From positions 372,001 to 436,000 of the forward strand of contig NZ_JAJSAP010000003.1 of NCBI RefSeq assembly GCF_021729035.1: a stretch of 64,000 nt of DNA. The letters are read 5' to 3'. Both the position numbers and the translations under genes were made by a program. The notes below the pieces were generated by a model, which searched no databases, was not told the origin of the DNA, and saw only the letters and a list, made by a program, of their open reading frames with translations. Of the stretch, positions 1 to 8,570 are shown piece by piece; position 1 is the stretch's first letter; each line of letters opens with the position of its first letter. The stretch comes from Microbulbifer sediminum (GTDB lineage: Bacteria > Pseudomonadota > Gammaproteobacteria > Pseudomonadales > Cellvibrionaceae).

Positions 1-173
1 CGACAGTGACCGGCGTTGGAACACCACAGGCCGGCAGTGGCATCGATAATCTGGCGGCCGTCCTTCTCCATGAGGTAAATACCCTCAGCCCGCTCGACAA
101 GGCGCGGCGCCGCCTTGAAGGAGCGGTTCGGGGTGAACGGCATCCAGAATGCATCGGTATTCTTTTCGGACAT
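1..173 (-). CDS. Omega-amino acid:pyruvate aminotransferase, N-terminal part (runs off the window)
   Basis: Only the first 57 codons are in the window; the gene continues past base 1. The visible N-terminus reads FWMPFTPNRSFKAAPRL followed by IDATAGLWCSNAGHC. This is the typical start of class III PLP aminotransferases of the beta-alanine/omega-amino acid:pyruvate transaminase group. The start is ATG at 173 with GGAG about nine bases upstream. It follows the aldehyde dehydrogenase on the same strand after 130 bases. The pair (transaminase giving a semialdehyde, dehydrogenase oxidising it) suits beta-alanine, GABA or polyamine-derived amine catabolism. The exact substrate cannot be read from this fragment. 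Confidence 0.85.
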   Translation of the reverse strand, partial: MSEKNTDAFWMPFTPNRSFKAAPRLVERAEGIYLMEKDGRQIIDATAGLWCSNAGHC

Positions 174-303
174 AGTCTTTACTCCGGGTTTTCCCTTTGT
201 GTTATCTCTCTGAGCCGTGACCGTCATTATGGCCGATCACGCATAACCTGTTCATTCCCGCAGGAGCAGCGGCTCCCACGTCACCCTGCCAGCGGCGCTA
301 TAT

Positions 304-1749
304 TCAGGCGCCGAAGCAGCAGTACTTGGTTTCGTAGAACTCCGCCATGCCTTCCACGCCGCCCTCGCGGCCGATGCCGGACTCCTTGCTGCCGCCGAAG
401 GGGGCCACCGTGGTGGAGAATACACCGGCGTTACAGGCCACCATACCGTATTCGAGCGCTTCCACCACCCGGTTGGCGCGGCGGATATTCTCGCTCATCA
501 CATAGGCCGCCAGGCCGTAAGGCGTATTGTTGGCACGGCGAATCACGTCGGCCTCGTCCGTGAATTTCTGCACCGGCGCCAGCGGCCCGAAGATCTCCTC
601 GCGGGCAATGCGCATATCGTCGGTCACCCCGGTAATCACCGTGGGCGCATAGTAATTCCCGCCGTCGGCCAGGAAGTCCCCGCCCAGCTCGATGGTCGCC
701 CCCGCCCCGGCGGCGTCCCGCACCAGGCCCGCCACCCGCTCGGCGGCGCGACGATGGATCAGCGGCCCCATGGCAACCCCCTCATCGCAGCCGTGCCCCA
801 CCCGGAGCTCCGCCACTTTCTCCCGCAACTTGTCCACAAACGCATCGTGCACCGATTCGTGTACGTAGATGCGGTTGGTGGACACGCAGGTCTGGCCGGC
901 GTTGCGCATCTTGGTGGCGACGCAGGCGCTGACGGCGGTATCCAGGTCCGCATCGTCGAACACGATAAACGGCGCGTTGCCGCCCAGCTCCATCGACATC
1001 TTCTTGATGCCGGTGGCGCACTGGGCCATCAGGATCTTGCCCACGGCCGTGGAGCCGGTAAAGGTGAATTTGGCCACCCGCTCGTCCTCGGTCAATACGC
1101 GGCCGATGGCCGGGGCGTCAGATCCCACCACCATATTGATGGTGCCCGCCGGCAGCCCTGCCTCTTCAGCCAGCCGGCACAGGGCCAGCGCGGACAGCGG
1201 CGTCTCGGAGGCCGGCTTGATCACCACGGTACAACCGGCCGCCAGCGCCGGTGCCGCCTTGCGGGTGATCATGGCGTTGGGAAAGTTCCATGGGGTGATA
1301 CAGGTCACCACACCCACCGGCTGGCGAATGGTCTGCAGGCGCATGGCCGGGTTGTGGGTGGGGATGGTCTGGCCGTAGGCGCGGCGGCACTCCTCGGCAT
1401 ACCACTCGATGTAAGAGGCGCCATAGGCAATCTCGCCCCTGGCCTCCGCCAGCGGCTTGCCCTGTTCCAGGGTCAGGATACGGGCCAGGTCATCGGCATT
1501 GTCCATGATCAACTGGTACCAGCGCTTCAGTATCGCCGCGCGCTCGGCCGCGGTCTTCTCCCGCCAGGCCGGAAAGGCCCCGTGAGCCGCAGCCACCGCC
1601 GCCTGGGCGTCCGCCGCAGAGCCATCCGCAATCTCCGCCAGCAGGGCGCCATTGGCCGGGTCGCGCACCTCGATCGTGGCAGCGCCTTCCCGCCACTGGC
1701 CATTGATATAGTTCTGGGTTTTCAACAATTCCGGTTTTGCCAGCTGCAC
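304..1749 (-). CDS. gabD: NAD(P)-dependent succinate-semialdehyde dehydrogenase family protein
   Basis: The 481-residue product has the length of E. coli GabD (482). It carries the family signatures ITPWNFPNAM, FTGSTAVGK, the general-base Glu in MELGGNAPF (about residue 254) and the nucleophile Cys in NAGQTCVSTNR (about 288). The open frame extends to 1890, but I chose the GTG at 1749: it has AGGAG about six bases upstream and the protein then begins just before the conserved YINGQW. It oxidises a semialdehyde, probably succinate semialdehyde, to the acid in the cytoplasm. It lies upstream of an omega-aminotransferase and divergent from a LysR gene, so the three probably form a regulated amine or omega-amino acid catabolic unit. 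The choice of succinate over another semialdehyde is inference. Confidence 0.85.
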   Translation of the reverse strand: MQLAKPELLKTQNYINGQWREGAATIEVRDPANGALLAEIADGSAADAQAAVAAAHGAFPAWREKTAAERAAILKRWYQLIMDNADDLARILTLEQGKPLAEARGEIAYGASYIEWYAEECRRAYGQTIPTHNPAMRLQTIRQPVGVVTCITPWNFPNAMITRKAAPALAAGCTVVIKPASETPLSALALCRLAEEAGLPAGTINMVVGSDAPAIGRVLTEDERVAKFTFTGSTAVGKILMAQCATGIKKMSMELGGNAPFIVFDDADLDTAVSACVATKMRNAGQTCVSTNRIYVHESVHDAFVDKLREKVAELRVGHGCDEGVAMGPLIHRRAAERVAGLVRDAAGAGATIELGGDFLADGGNYYAPTVITGVTDDMRIAREEIFGPLAPVQKFTDEADVIRRANNTPYGLAAYVMSENIRRANRVVEALEYGMVACNAGVFSTTVAPFGGSKESGIGREGGVEGMAEFYETKYCCFGA

Positions 1750-1829
1750 TGTGGAACTCCTTGCATCTATGGGACTTTGAGTCGTTACCCGGGATTCTGG
1801 ACAGGTGCCGGCGGTCCGCATAGTCAATT

Positions 1830-1872
1830 TTTTCCAACGAAAATTTACCTTTTTCAAACTTTGCCCTATGCT
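1830..1872 (+). promoter_or_regulatory. Divergent intergenic promoter and candidate LysR operator
   Basis: Between the divergent dehydrogenase and LysR genes lies an AT-rich stretch. It contains the inverted repeat TTTTC-CAAC-GAAAA (1830-1843), close to the T-N11-A form bound by LysR proteins. A -35-like TTTACC (1844-1849) and a -10-like TATGCT (1867-1872) follow, 17 bases apart and pointing to the LysR gene. Assignment to this regulator is inference from position. Confidence 0.4.
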
Positions 1873-1912
1873 CACGCCAGACGGTCGCAACCAGCCATGA
1901 GGAGAGAGTCAC

Positions 1913-2830
1913 ATGAGCGGCAAGACGGCACTGGGCGGGCGCATGACCGATATGGACCTGCGGCTGCTGCGGGTCTTCCGCGAGGTGGTGCGCGCCGGTG
2001 GTCTGGCCCCGGCCGAGGTGGCGCTCAACATCAGCCGGTCCACCATCAGCCTGCACCTTTCAGACCTGGAGGCCCGACTGGGCATGCAGCTGTGCCTGCG
2101 CTCCCGCGGCCGCGCCGATTTCAAGCTGACCCCGGAGGGTGAGGCGCTGTACCAGGCCATCGGCGAACTGGACGGCCACCTGGCCGAGTTCAAGAGCCAG
2201 GTCAACGCCATCCAGTCCCAGCTGACCGGCAGCCTGCGCATCGTATTGCCGGACGACGTGCTGGAAATTCCCCAGCTGGATCTCCCCGCGACCCTGGCGC
2301 ATATCCGCGAGCGTGCCCCGCAGCTGCAGCTGGATGTACAACTGGCGGCGCCCCAGGAGCTGGAGCTGGAAATTCTCGCCGGCCGTGCGGATGTGGGCAT
2401 TAACCCGCTGCATACCCGCCGCCCCGGACTGGACTACCGACCCCTGTTCAATCACCAGTCACTGCTCTACTGCCACCGCAGCCACCCGCTGGCCGCCGAG
2501 CCACGGGTAAGTGAAGAGTTACTGACCGGGCAGGAGCTGGCCGCCCCCAGCCACGCCGTCCTCTCCGGGGCGGCCCATTTCTACCGCCTGTTCCCCAACA
2601 AGAGCACCGCCAACCATATGGCCGCCCGCCTGGCGATGATCCAGTCCGGCCGCTTCATCGGCTTCCTCCCGTCCTACCTGGCAAAGCGCCTGCAGCAGGA
2701 CGGCGACCTTATCGCCCTGCGCCCCGACCAGTTCCACTACGAAATCCAGAACGCGGCCACCTTCAAGCGTACTGCCGCGGACCACCCGGCAGTGCAGCTA
2801 TTCCTCAAAGCATTAGTGGTTACCGGCTAA
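1913..2830 (+). CDS. LysR-family transcriptional regulator
   Basis: The 305-residue protein has an N-terminal winged helix-turn-helix (about residues 13-70: LRLLRVFREVV, then ISRSTISLHLSDLEARLG, then a LxxR wing). A periplasmic-binding-like effector domain follows (about 95-300). The start at 1913 is preceded by GAGGAGAG. It is divergent from the aldehyde dehydrogenase/transaminase pair and most likely controls them, as is usual for LysR genes. The inducer is unknown. The recognition helix has the uncommon LNISRSTISLHL rather than the frequent LxxSQPAVSxQI. Confidence 0.9.
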   Translation: MSGKTALGGRMTDMDLRLLRVFREVVRAGGLAPAEVALNISRSTISLHLSDLEARLGMQLCLRSRGRADFKLTPEGEALYQAIGELDGHLAEFKSQVNAIQSQLTGSLRIVLPDDVLEIPQLDLPATLAHIRERAPQLQLDVQLAAPQELELEILAGRADVGINPLHTRRPGLDYRPLFNHQSLLYCHRSHPLAAEPRVSEELLTGQELAAPSHAVLSGAAHFYRLFPNKSTANHMAARLAMIQSGRFIGFLPSYLAKRLQQDGDLIALRPDQFHYEIQNAATFKRTAADHPAVQLFLKALVVTG

Positions 2831-2977
2831 TTAAATCGCCGGGGAAATTACACGGGATTACGCGGACCCGGCGTGGTTAAATAAGCCCATATATGGGACG
2901 AACCAGTAATCCCCGGGCCCAGCCACCTGCCAGGATATGACAATACCTGACCAGTCAGGGCCCCGACCGACGAGCGC

Positions 2978-3226
2978 ATGTTCATGGAAGAAATATTTAC
3001 AGGAATATTCCGGGTATTGGGCCGGTTTTTATTTGAAATCGTACTTTCGGTAGCGGCTGAAATCCTGTTCCAGCTTCCCGGCCACTGGCTATGCAAACCG
3101 TTTACAAAACCTGGCAGGGAGCCAGATGGCTTTTTAGTCGTTGCACTCAGCATCCTGTTCTGGATCCTGGTAATTGCAGCGTCCTACGCCGGGTTCCGGC
3201 TGCTTGCCGGGGGTGCCGACGCATAA
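2978..3226 (+). CDS. Small two-helix membrane protein, unknown
   Basis: The 82-residue product has a hydrophobic N-terminal segment (about residues 8-32) and a second one (about 52-75) with a short polar linker. No family was recognised. Upstream sequence shows no clear ribosome binding site, but hydrophobic segmentation and reading-frame length favour a real gene. It stands alone between the LysR gene and a DUF4870-type gene. Confidence 0.5.
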   Translation: MFMEEIFTGIFRVLGRFLFEIVLSVAAEILFQLPGHWLCKPFTKPGREPDGFLVVALSILFWILVIAASYAGFRLLAGGADA

Positions 3227-3412
3227 CACGGTCGCGCCGGGGATATTCCGCGCATAGTCAGCAGACAATCAAGACGGAAATCAGGACACCAGGATTCAGG
3301 GAAATCATAAAAATAAAGCCCGGCAGCAACTTCTAATTTGCCGGGCAGTTAATTGATCACCCACGACCACATGGCTTTTAATAACCAGCATCTATTACAA
3401 AGGGACAGAGAG

Positions 3413-3781
3413 ATGAACGAAATAAAACCATGGGGGATGGACAAGAATACGTTCCTGATGTTGATGCATCTCAGCCAGCTGACCGGTTTTTTCTTACCGG
3501 TGGCGGGATTTATCCTGCCAATTGTCATGTGGGCAACCAACAAGGATCAGTCCGATGAGATTGATCGCCATGGCAGGGTAATCCTGAACTGGATGATCAG
3601 CCTGATCATTTATGCCCTGATCTGCTCCATTCTCGTGTTTGTCGTCATTGGCATACTGGGCTTTTTCGTTCTGCTGCTGGTAGAGGTCATTTTTGTGGTG
3701 ATCGCCGCCGTCAGGGCCAGTGAAGGCCACCTGTGGCGATACCCACTCAGCATCAACTTCTTTCCGGTTGATAATGCATGA
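3413..3781 (+). CDS. DUF4870 (Tic20-like) membrane protein
   Basis: The 122-residue protein has the layout of DUF4870 proteins: a short N-terminus with LMHLSQLTGFFLPVAGFILP, then IDRHGRVILNWMISLIIY, then a third hydrophobic segment ending near an RASEGHLWRYP-like tail. Three membrane segments are visible (about 14-36, 54-76 and 79-100). The ATG at 3413 is preferred to the upstream in-frame codon at 3353 because AGGGACAGAGAG precedes it and the family begins here. Its function is unknown; it sits in the inner membrane. Confidence 0.8.
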   Translation: MNEIKPWGMDKNTFLMLMHLSQLTGFFLPVAGFILPIVMWATNKDQSDEIDRHGRVILNWMISLIIYALICSILVFVVIGILGFFVLLLVEVIFVVIAAVRASEGHLWRYPLSINFFPVDNA

Positions 3782-4073
3782 CCCAGGGGGCAATCAACCC
3801 CCGGCGGAATATCCAGCCAGAGAGCATGAGCTTTTAAACCGGCGACTCGGGTGACCACCAGTCTTCTTTCCCGGCTGGCATCCGCCAGGAGCGGGATAGC
3901 TGTCGGGAGATCGAGGCAAAACCCCGGAAAAAAATCCCCCGGCAGGTATCACCGACCATGCTTTTCGGTATCGGCTATGGGGATGGCGTGATGTCATGCC
4001 TGGCCATGCGGGAGCGAGCAGTGCCCGGTGGCAGCCGTACCGGGCAACTGGCCTCCAACAGGAAACAACTATT

Positions 4074-4595
4074 ATGAAAGCAATCGAGTTACTCGCGGTG
4101 GGCATTCGCCTCTGCGGCATCATGCTGGCGATTATCGGCATCAAGGCAATTTCCGGCCACTATGCCAGCTTCGCGATGATGAACTACAGCGATTCAGTAG
4201 ACACCACGCCAATGGCTTTCCTCGCTGTCGCCGAGCTGGTCATCATATTCTGCGCGAGCGTGGTGTTTATCCGCTTCCCCATTTCCGTTGCCGGCAAGCT
4301 GATCCCCTTCGAGTCTTCCCAGCCGCTCAGTTTTTCCGATAGAGGCGCCGACATACTGGCAGTGTCACTCTGCATTCTCGGGGTCTATATACTCTCATGG
4401 GCGCTGCCCGACCTGGTCGATAACGGCCTGTGGCTCTGGTACTACACCGAAGAGCGCTATCAGCTCTCCGGCCAGTACACGGGTACTATCATCGCGTCTA
4501 TCGTTACACTGGTCGAAATCGCTATAGGCCTGTTCCTGTGTCTCCGCAGCCGGGGCTTCAGCCAGCTCATCTGGAAACTGCGCGGCGCGACATAA
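4074..4595 (+). CDS. Four-span membrane protein, unknown
   Basis: The 173-residue protein shows four hydrophobic stretches (about residues 5-26, 48-68, 96-116 and 138-160). A GGAAAC ribosome-binding-like sequence precedes the ATG at 4074. An earlier in-frame start at 3996 would only add a non-hydrophobic Arg-rich extension and is rejected. No family was recognised. The next gene, a GNAT acetyltransferase, begins 38 bases after its stop on the same strand. Confidence 0.65.
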   Translation: MKAIELLAVGIRLCGIMLAIIGIKAISGHYASFAMMNYSDSVDTTPMAFLAVAELVIIFCASVVFIRFPISVAGKLIPFESSQPLSFSDRGADILAVSLCILGVYILSWALPDLVDNGLWLWYYTEERYQLSGQYTGTIIASIVTLVEIAIGLFLCLRSRGFSQLIWKLRGAT

Positions 4596-4633
4596 GCCGG
4601 GCCCGTTATCCTTTCAACCCGGAGTCGTATGTT

Positions 4634-5149
4634 TTGAGTGAACGTGAACCGGTAACCACTTACTACCTTGAGATGCAGTCGCCCGGTGACCTGAGAGGCA
4701 AGGCCCCGGCACCCGGGCTGGAGGTGGTGGAGGCAGAGATCAGGGAATTCCGCTTCAACCGCTACCTTTACCAGCTGGTGGGCGAACCCTGGCAATGGGT
4801 GGACAGGCTTGCCCTGCCCGATGAGGACTGGAAGCAATACGCCGAGCGGGACGCGCTGCGCACCTGGGTGGCCTACTACCGCGGCTCCATCGCCGGCTAT
4901 TACGAGCTGGAGCAACAGGCAGACGGCAACGTACAGATCGCCTATTTCGGCCTGGCACCCCGCTTTGTTGGCATGGGGTTTGGCGGCTACCTGCTGACCC
5001 ATGCCCTGCAATCGGCCTGGGACTGGGCGGGAACAAGGCGGGTCTGGGTGCATACCTGCACGCTCGATCACCCCGGCGCACTGAATAACTATCGCGCCCG
5101 CGGCATGCGGGTTTACAGGACCGAACAGGAGCCGGCGCCCGCCGGCTGA
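4634..5149 (+). CDS. GNAT-family N-acetyltransferase
   Basis: The 171-residue product has the GNAT acetyl-CoA site: a beta strand IAYFGLAPRFVGMGFGGYLL (about 109-128; V/I-x-x-Q/R-G-x-G/A-like) followed by helix and strand RRVWVHTCTLDHPGALNNYRARG. The open frame reaches back to 4430, but that part overlaps the preceding gene in another frame. I chose TTG at 4634 because GGAG lies at 4621-4624. Its acceptor substrate is unknown. The following gene starts 3 bases after its stop, so the two are probably co-translated. Confidence 0.8.
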   Translation: MSEREPVTTYYLEMQSPGDLRGKAPAPGLEVVEAEIREFRFNRYLYQLVGEPWQWVDRLALPDEDWKQYAERDALRTWVAYYRGSIAGYYELEQQADGNVQIAYFGLAPRFVGMGFGGYLLTHALQSAWDWAGTRRVWVHTCTLDHPGALNNYRARGMRVYRTEQEPAPAG

Positions 5150-5151
5150 TC

Positions 5152-5487
5152 ATGCGCTACCCCGTCACGCCCGATGGACGCTACTTTGTGGTGCGGGGCC
5201 GGCTCTGGCGCATGAGTAACCCGGCGCTGCCGGAGCCCGAGCGCGATCGGCTTACGCGCGAGCTGATGCGGCACCGCTCCGCCGTTGGCCGCGCAAGGAA
5301 GGCGGGGAACAAGGCTGCGGAAAAAGCCGCCCGCCAGGGCGTACACCGGGCCAAAGTTGCGCTCGGCGAGCGCGGCCCGGCCTGGTGGCAAGACGGCGCC
5401 CCCGACTACAACCGCCACCTGGTGAAGAACACGCCCTACCGGGAGTGGCACGACGCCCTGCCTGCAAAGGACCGGGACAAAAAATAG
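5152..5487 (+). CDS. Conserved hypothetical basic protein
   Basis: The 111-residue cytoplasmic protein begins MRYPVTPDGRYFVVRGRLWR. It has a charged, helical middle (ERDRLTRELMRHRSAVGRARKAG) and an end resembling WWQDGAPDYNRHLVKNTPY. I recognise it as a short conserved proteobacterial hypothetical without known function. It begins immediately after the GNAT stop, so the two form an operon. Confidence 0.7.
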   Translation: MRYPVTPDGRYFVVRGRLWRMSNPALPEPERDRLTRELMRHRSAVGRARKAGNKAAEKAARQGVHRAKVALGERGPAWWQDGAPDYNRHLVKNTPYREWHDALPAKDRDKK

Positions 5488-5690
5488 TCACTGGCAGCCC
5501 CGCCCGGCATGGCCGGCGCGTCTTTTCCCGGGTGAAGCCGCCGGCGATTGTAAAGCCGGGGCCACTCGTCTATCTACTTAAGCAAGCTTTGCTGTGCCCC
5601 CCCGGCCAGCGATTCCCGGTTACTTCCTGCACGGCCCGCTTTGCTCATGGCCGCTGTTCCTCGTATGGATAACGAGCACAACAGGCGCAT

Positions 5691-7265
5691 ATGGATTCTC
5701 CCGACATTGAGATACCCGGCTACACCATCCATGCCGAGATCGGGCACGGTGGCATGGCCGCGGTTTACCTTGCCACCCAGGATTCGCTCAACCGGAAGGT
5801 GGCCATCAAGGCGCTGCGCAACAGCGCACAGGCTGAATTCGGCCAACGCTTTATCAACGAAGCGCGTTTTATTGCCGGCCTGAACAGCCCCCACCTCATC
5901 ACCATCTACGATGTTGGACAACTGGAAGACGGCGATCACTACATTGCCATGGAGCTCATCGGTGGCGGGGATGTCGTTGAGAATGCCGAACGTTTTACAC
6001 GCCCCGCACCGATTCTCAGGCTTGTCCGCCAGGTAGCCGAGGGCCTGCTGCAGGTACACGATAACGGCATCATCCACCGGGACGTAAAGCCCTCTAATAT
6101 CCTCTTCCGCGATGACGGAACGGCGGTACTCAGCGATTTCGGCATTGCCAAGAATATCGAGAGCGATTCGGACCTGACCCAATCCGGGTTCAGCCTGGGG
6201 AGCCCCTCCTACAGCAGCCCGGAACAGGCTCAGTGTCACCGGATTGATATCACCACGGATATCTACAGCCTGGGTGTGGTACTGCTGGAGCTGTTGCTCG
6301 GCTATAACCCCTTCAAGGGAGACAGCCATACCAATACGGCACTCAACCACATCCAGTTACCGGTGCCGGAACTGCCCGGGGACATTGGCTACCTGGCGCC
6401 ACTGCTCAACAGGATGCTGGCCAAGTCACCCAGTGAGCGTTACCGTTCCTGCCGCGAGCTGATCGCCGATATCGACGCAATCCTGGAGGGAGACGAATCC
6501 CGGCAGGCGGAGGCTACCCTGCCGTTTATCCGCAGGCGCAGGCTTTCCGCAACCCCGGGAAGACGAACCAGGCTTGCCACAGCGGCCAGCTGCGCACTGC
6601 TTGTCGCCGCATACTTCGGTTTTTTCTATAAAACGGAAACCGAGCGAAAGATCGACCGCCTTCTGGAGCAGGCCGCACTCAGCATGGAAGCCGGGCGCTA
6701 TATGACCCCGGCGGGCAACAATGCGCGGAATTTCTATGGCCAGGTGCTGGCGCTGGATAAGAACAACTTCCAGGCGATCCTGGGTTTCAAGTCGGCCCGG
6801 GAAAAGCAGCTGGACCAATACCTGAAGCAGGGTGCACAGGCCCTGCAAGACGGCAGGCTGCAAAAGCCGGAAGGGGACAATGCACTGCATTATTACCGCC
6901 AGGCACTGGCCCTCGACCAGGACAACGCCCGCGCCCATGCCGGTATCGCCAGGGTGCTCGATGAATTTATCCGGCTGGCACGCGTCGAGATCAGCGAGAG
7001 CGATTTCAGTGGTGCCCATTACTATGTGGACAGCGGCCTCAGTATCGAGCCGGGGAACGAGGTGCTGCTCGCACTGAGTACCGAGCTAAAGGAAATACAG
7101 GAGCAACACCGGCAACAGGAACTGCAACAGGCACAGAAGCCCGCCCCATCACAACGGGTTGCCCGGCAGTCCAAACCAGAACCACGGCGCAAGCAGTCTT
7201 CCGTCAGGACCCACCTCCGCAACATAGTTGACAAGTTTCGCGATGTTATCGACGGTGACCGCTGA
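5691..7265 (+). CDS. Hanks-type serine/threonine protein kinase, membrane-anchored, with TPR-like tail
   Basis: The 524-residue protein carries all main kinase motifs: glycine loop GHGGMAAVY (18-26), Lys40 in VAIKAL, HRDVKPSN (129-136, catalytic Asp131), DFG (149-151), and SPEQA (176-180) in the activation segment. One membrane segment follows (about 295-312). The extracytoplasmic tail has two clear repeats of a unit G-R-[YL]-x-[TK]-P-x-G-[ND]-N-A ... LALD-[KQ]-[ND]-N (about 330-440) and a charged C-terminus. The kinase is predicted active and inner-membrane bound, with the repeats as a periplasmic sensor or scaffold. It heads a same-strand series with a lipase, a phospholipase-like protein and a membrane protein. 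Its substrates are unknown. Confidence 0.9.
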   Translation: MDSPDIEIPGYTIHAEIGHGGMAAVYLATQDSLNRKVAIKALRNSAQAEFGQRFINEARFIAGLNSPHLITIYDVGQLEDGDHYIAMELIGGGDVVENAERFTRPAPILRLVRQVAEGLLQVHDNGIIHRDVKPSNILFRDDGTAVLSDFGIAKNIESDSDLTQSGFSLGSPSYSSPEQAQCHRIDITTDIYSLGVVLLELLLGYNPFKGDSHTNTALNHIQLPVPELPGDIGYLAPLLNRMLAKSPSERYRSCRELIADIDAILEGDESRQAEATLPFIRRRRLSATPGRRTRLATAASCALLVAAYFGFFYKTETERKIDRLLEQAALSMEAGRYMTPAGNNARNFYGQVLALDKNNFQAILGFKSAREKQLDQYLKQGAQALQDGRLQKPEGDNALHYYRQALALDQDNARAHAGIARVLDEFIRLARVEISESDFSGAHYYVDSGLSIEPGNEVLLALSTELKEIQEQHRQQELQQAQKPAPSQRVARQSKPEPRRKQSSVRTHLRNIVDKFRDVIDGDR

Positions 7266-7369
7266 AAACACGACATCCTGTTCCGGCAGGAACCCATGAC
7301 TACCGCTGGTGTTTACCACACATCAAAACAAACCTTCTGCTTCGGCCAGCGCGGGGATATCGGGGAGCA

Positions 7370-7972
7370 ATGACAACCAGGAGCAATACCGTCCTGCTGA
7401 TTCCGGGCATCTTCGACCGCGGCAGGTCCATGCACCGCATGGAGGCCGCCCTGGCTCGCTCGGGATTCTCCGCGCACTATATTCACCTGCAGTACAACTC
7501 GGGCTGGTACGGGATGGAATTCCTGGCCCACCAGCTGAAGAGCCAGGTTGAGTCACTGATAGATCCGGGGCAGAGCTGTGCACTGGTGGGCTTCAGTATG
7601 GGCGGCATCGTTGCACGACACTACATCCAGGTGCTGGGTGGTATGGAACGGGTCCATAAATATATCTCCATCGCCAGCCCGCATTTCGGCAGCCTCTGGG
7701 CCAACTGCCTGCCTTACCGCGGCGGACGCCAACTGAGTGTGGGCAGTGATTTCCTGGCGCGGATAAACGAGGAAGTGCACAGCCTCGCTCCCCTGGAGCC
7801 GGTCTCCATCTGGACCCCCTACGATGCCACCATCCTGCCCCACAGCAGTGCGCTGCTACCGCTGGGAAAAAGCTACGAGGTGCCGGTCGCGTTGCACCGC
7901 TGGGTGCCGCTGGACCAGCGGGTGATTGATATTGTTGCCGATGAACTGCCCTCTATACCCGGTGCCCGGTGA
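7370..7972 (+). CDS. Small alpha/beta-hydrolase, lipase/esterase
   Basis: The 200-residue protein matches minimal lipases of the Bacillus LipA type. It has the oxyanion strand VLLIPGI, the nucleophile elbow GFSMGG (74-79, Ser76), SPHFGS (103-108), a likely acid Asp152 in TPYDATILP and His176 in LHRWVP. No signal peptide is visible, so it is probably cytoplasmic or membrane-peripheral. GGGGAGCA precedes the ATG. It follows the kinase on the same strand after about 100 bases. The acyl substrate is not determined. Confidence 0.8.
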   Translation: MTTRSNTVLLIPGIFDRGRSMHRMEAALARSGFSAHYIHLQYNSGWYGMEFLAHQLKSQVESLIDPGQSCALVGFSMGGIVARHYIQVLGGMERVHKYISIASPHFGSLWANCLPYRGGRQLSVGSDFLARINEEVHSLAPLEPVSIWTPYDATILPHSSALLPLGKSYEVPVALHRWVPLDQRVIDIVADELPSIPGAR

Positions 7973-8039
7973 AATTTCCCCTCGATGGCGATCACTGATA
8001 TAAACACTCTTCCCGGTGGAGAGGACAAAAGGAATACGA

Positions 8040-8570
8040 TTGGAATTACACACCGCAAGGACGCCGTTCGATATTCCGGGCGACCGCACGCTATTGCCCC
8101 GGGCCCTCGTCGTACTCCGGGCCCTGCTGGCGGCAGGCTTATCGGTCATAACCACCACACCGGTGTGGGCCGCCACCGAGATAAAACCGTTCACTTCCGA
8201 CGACTGCAGCCTCTTTCCCGATGGCACCTATGAGGCAGATACCCTGTGGCTCGACTGCTGCCGGGCGCATGACCTCGCCTACTGGCAGGGCGGCACGTAT
8301 CGCCAACGGCTGGAGGCGGACCGGGAACTTGAGGCCTGCGTGGCCGACGCCGGCGAACCCGGGATCGGGCGACTGATGCTGGCCGGGGTACGGGTCGGCG
8401 GCTCCCCATTCCTGCCCACCAGCTTCCGCTGGGGCTACGGCTGGCCTTACCAGCGCGGTTACGGGCCGCTCAGTGATGAGGAGCGCTCGGCCGTCAGGGC
8501 CGCCCTGGACAATGCGAGTCCCCGGGAGCCGGGAAAAAATAATCAGCAGGAAGGAGAAACCCGTGAGTAG
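8040..8570 (+). CDS. Secreted phospholipase A2-like protein
   Basis: The 176-residue product has a long hydrophobic export signal (about residues 17-44, ending PVWAA). A compact region follows with SDDCSLFPDG, then CCRAHDLAYWQGG (73-85). The CC-x-x-HD pair is the hallmark of phospholipase A2 folds, in which the His/Asp dyad is catalytic. AD-x-x-L-x-x-C follows at about 93-100. I chose TTG at 8040 because AAAGGA lies upstream; GTG at 8016 is an alternative adding eight residues. The C-terminal third resembles no family I know. It overlaps the next gene by 8 bases. Lipase and phospholipase-like genes side by side suggest lipid processing under the kinase. Confidence 0.65.
   Translation: MELHTARTPFDIPGDRTLLPRALVVLRALLAAGLSVITTTPVWAATEIKPFTSDDCSLFPDGTYEADTLWLDCCRAHDLAYWQGGTYRQRLEADRELEACVADAGEPGIGRLMLAGVRVGGSPFLPTSFRWGYGWPYQRGYGPLSDEERSAVRAALDNASPREPGKNNQQEGETRE

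Noticed and set aside
1750-1890. N-terminal extension of the succinate-semialdehyde dehydrogenase
   Set aside because: The extra 47 residues have no conservation pattern and overlap the promoter region; GTG at 1749 has a good ribosome site.
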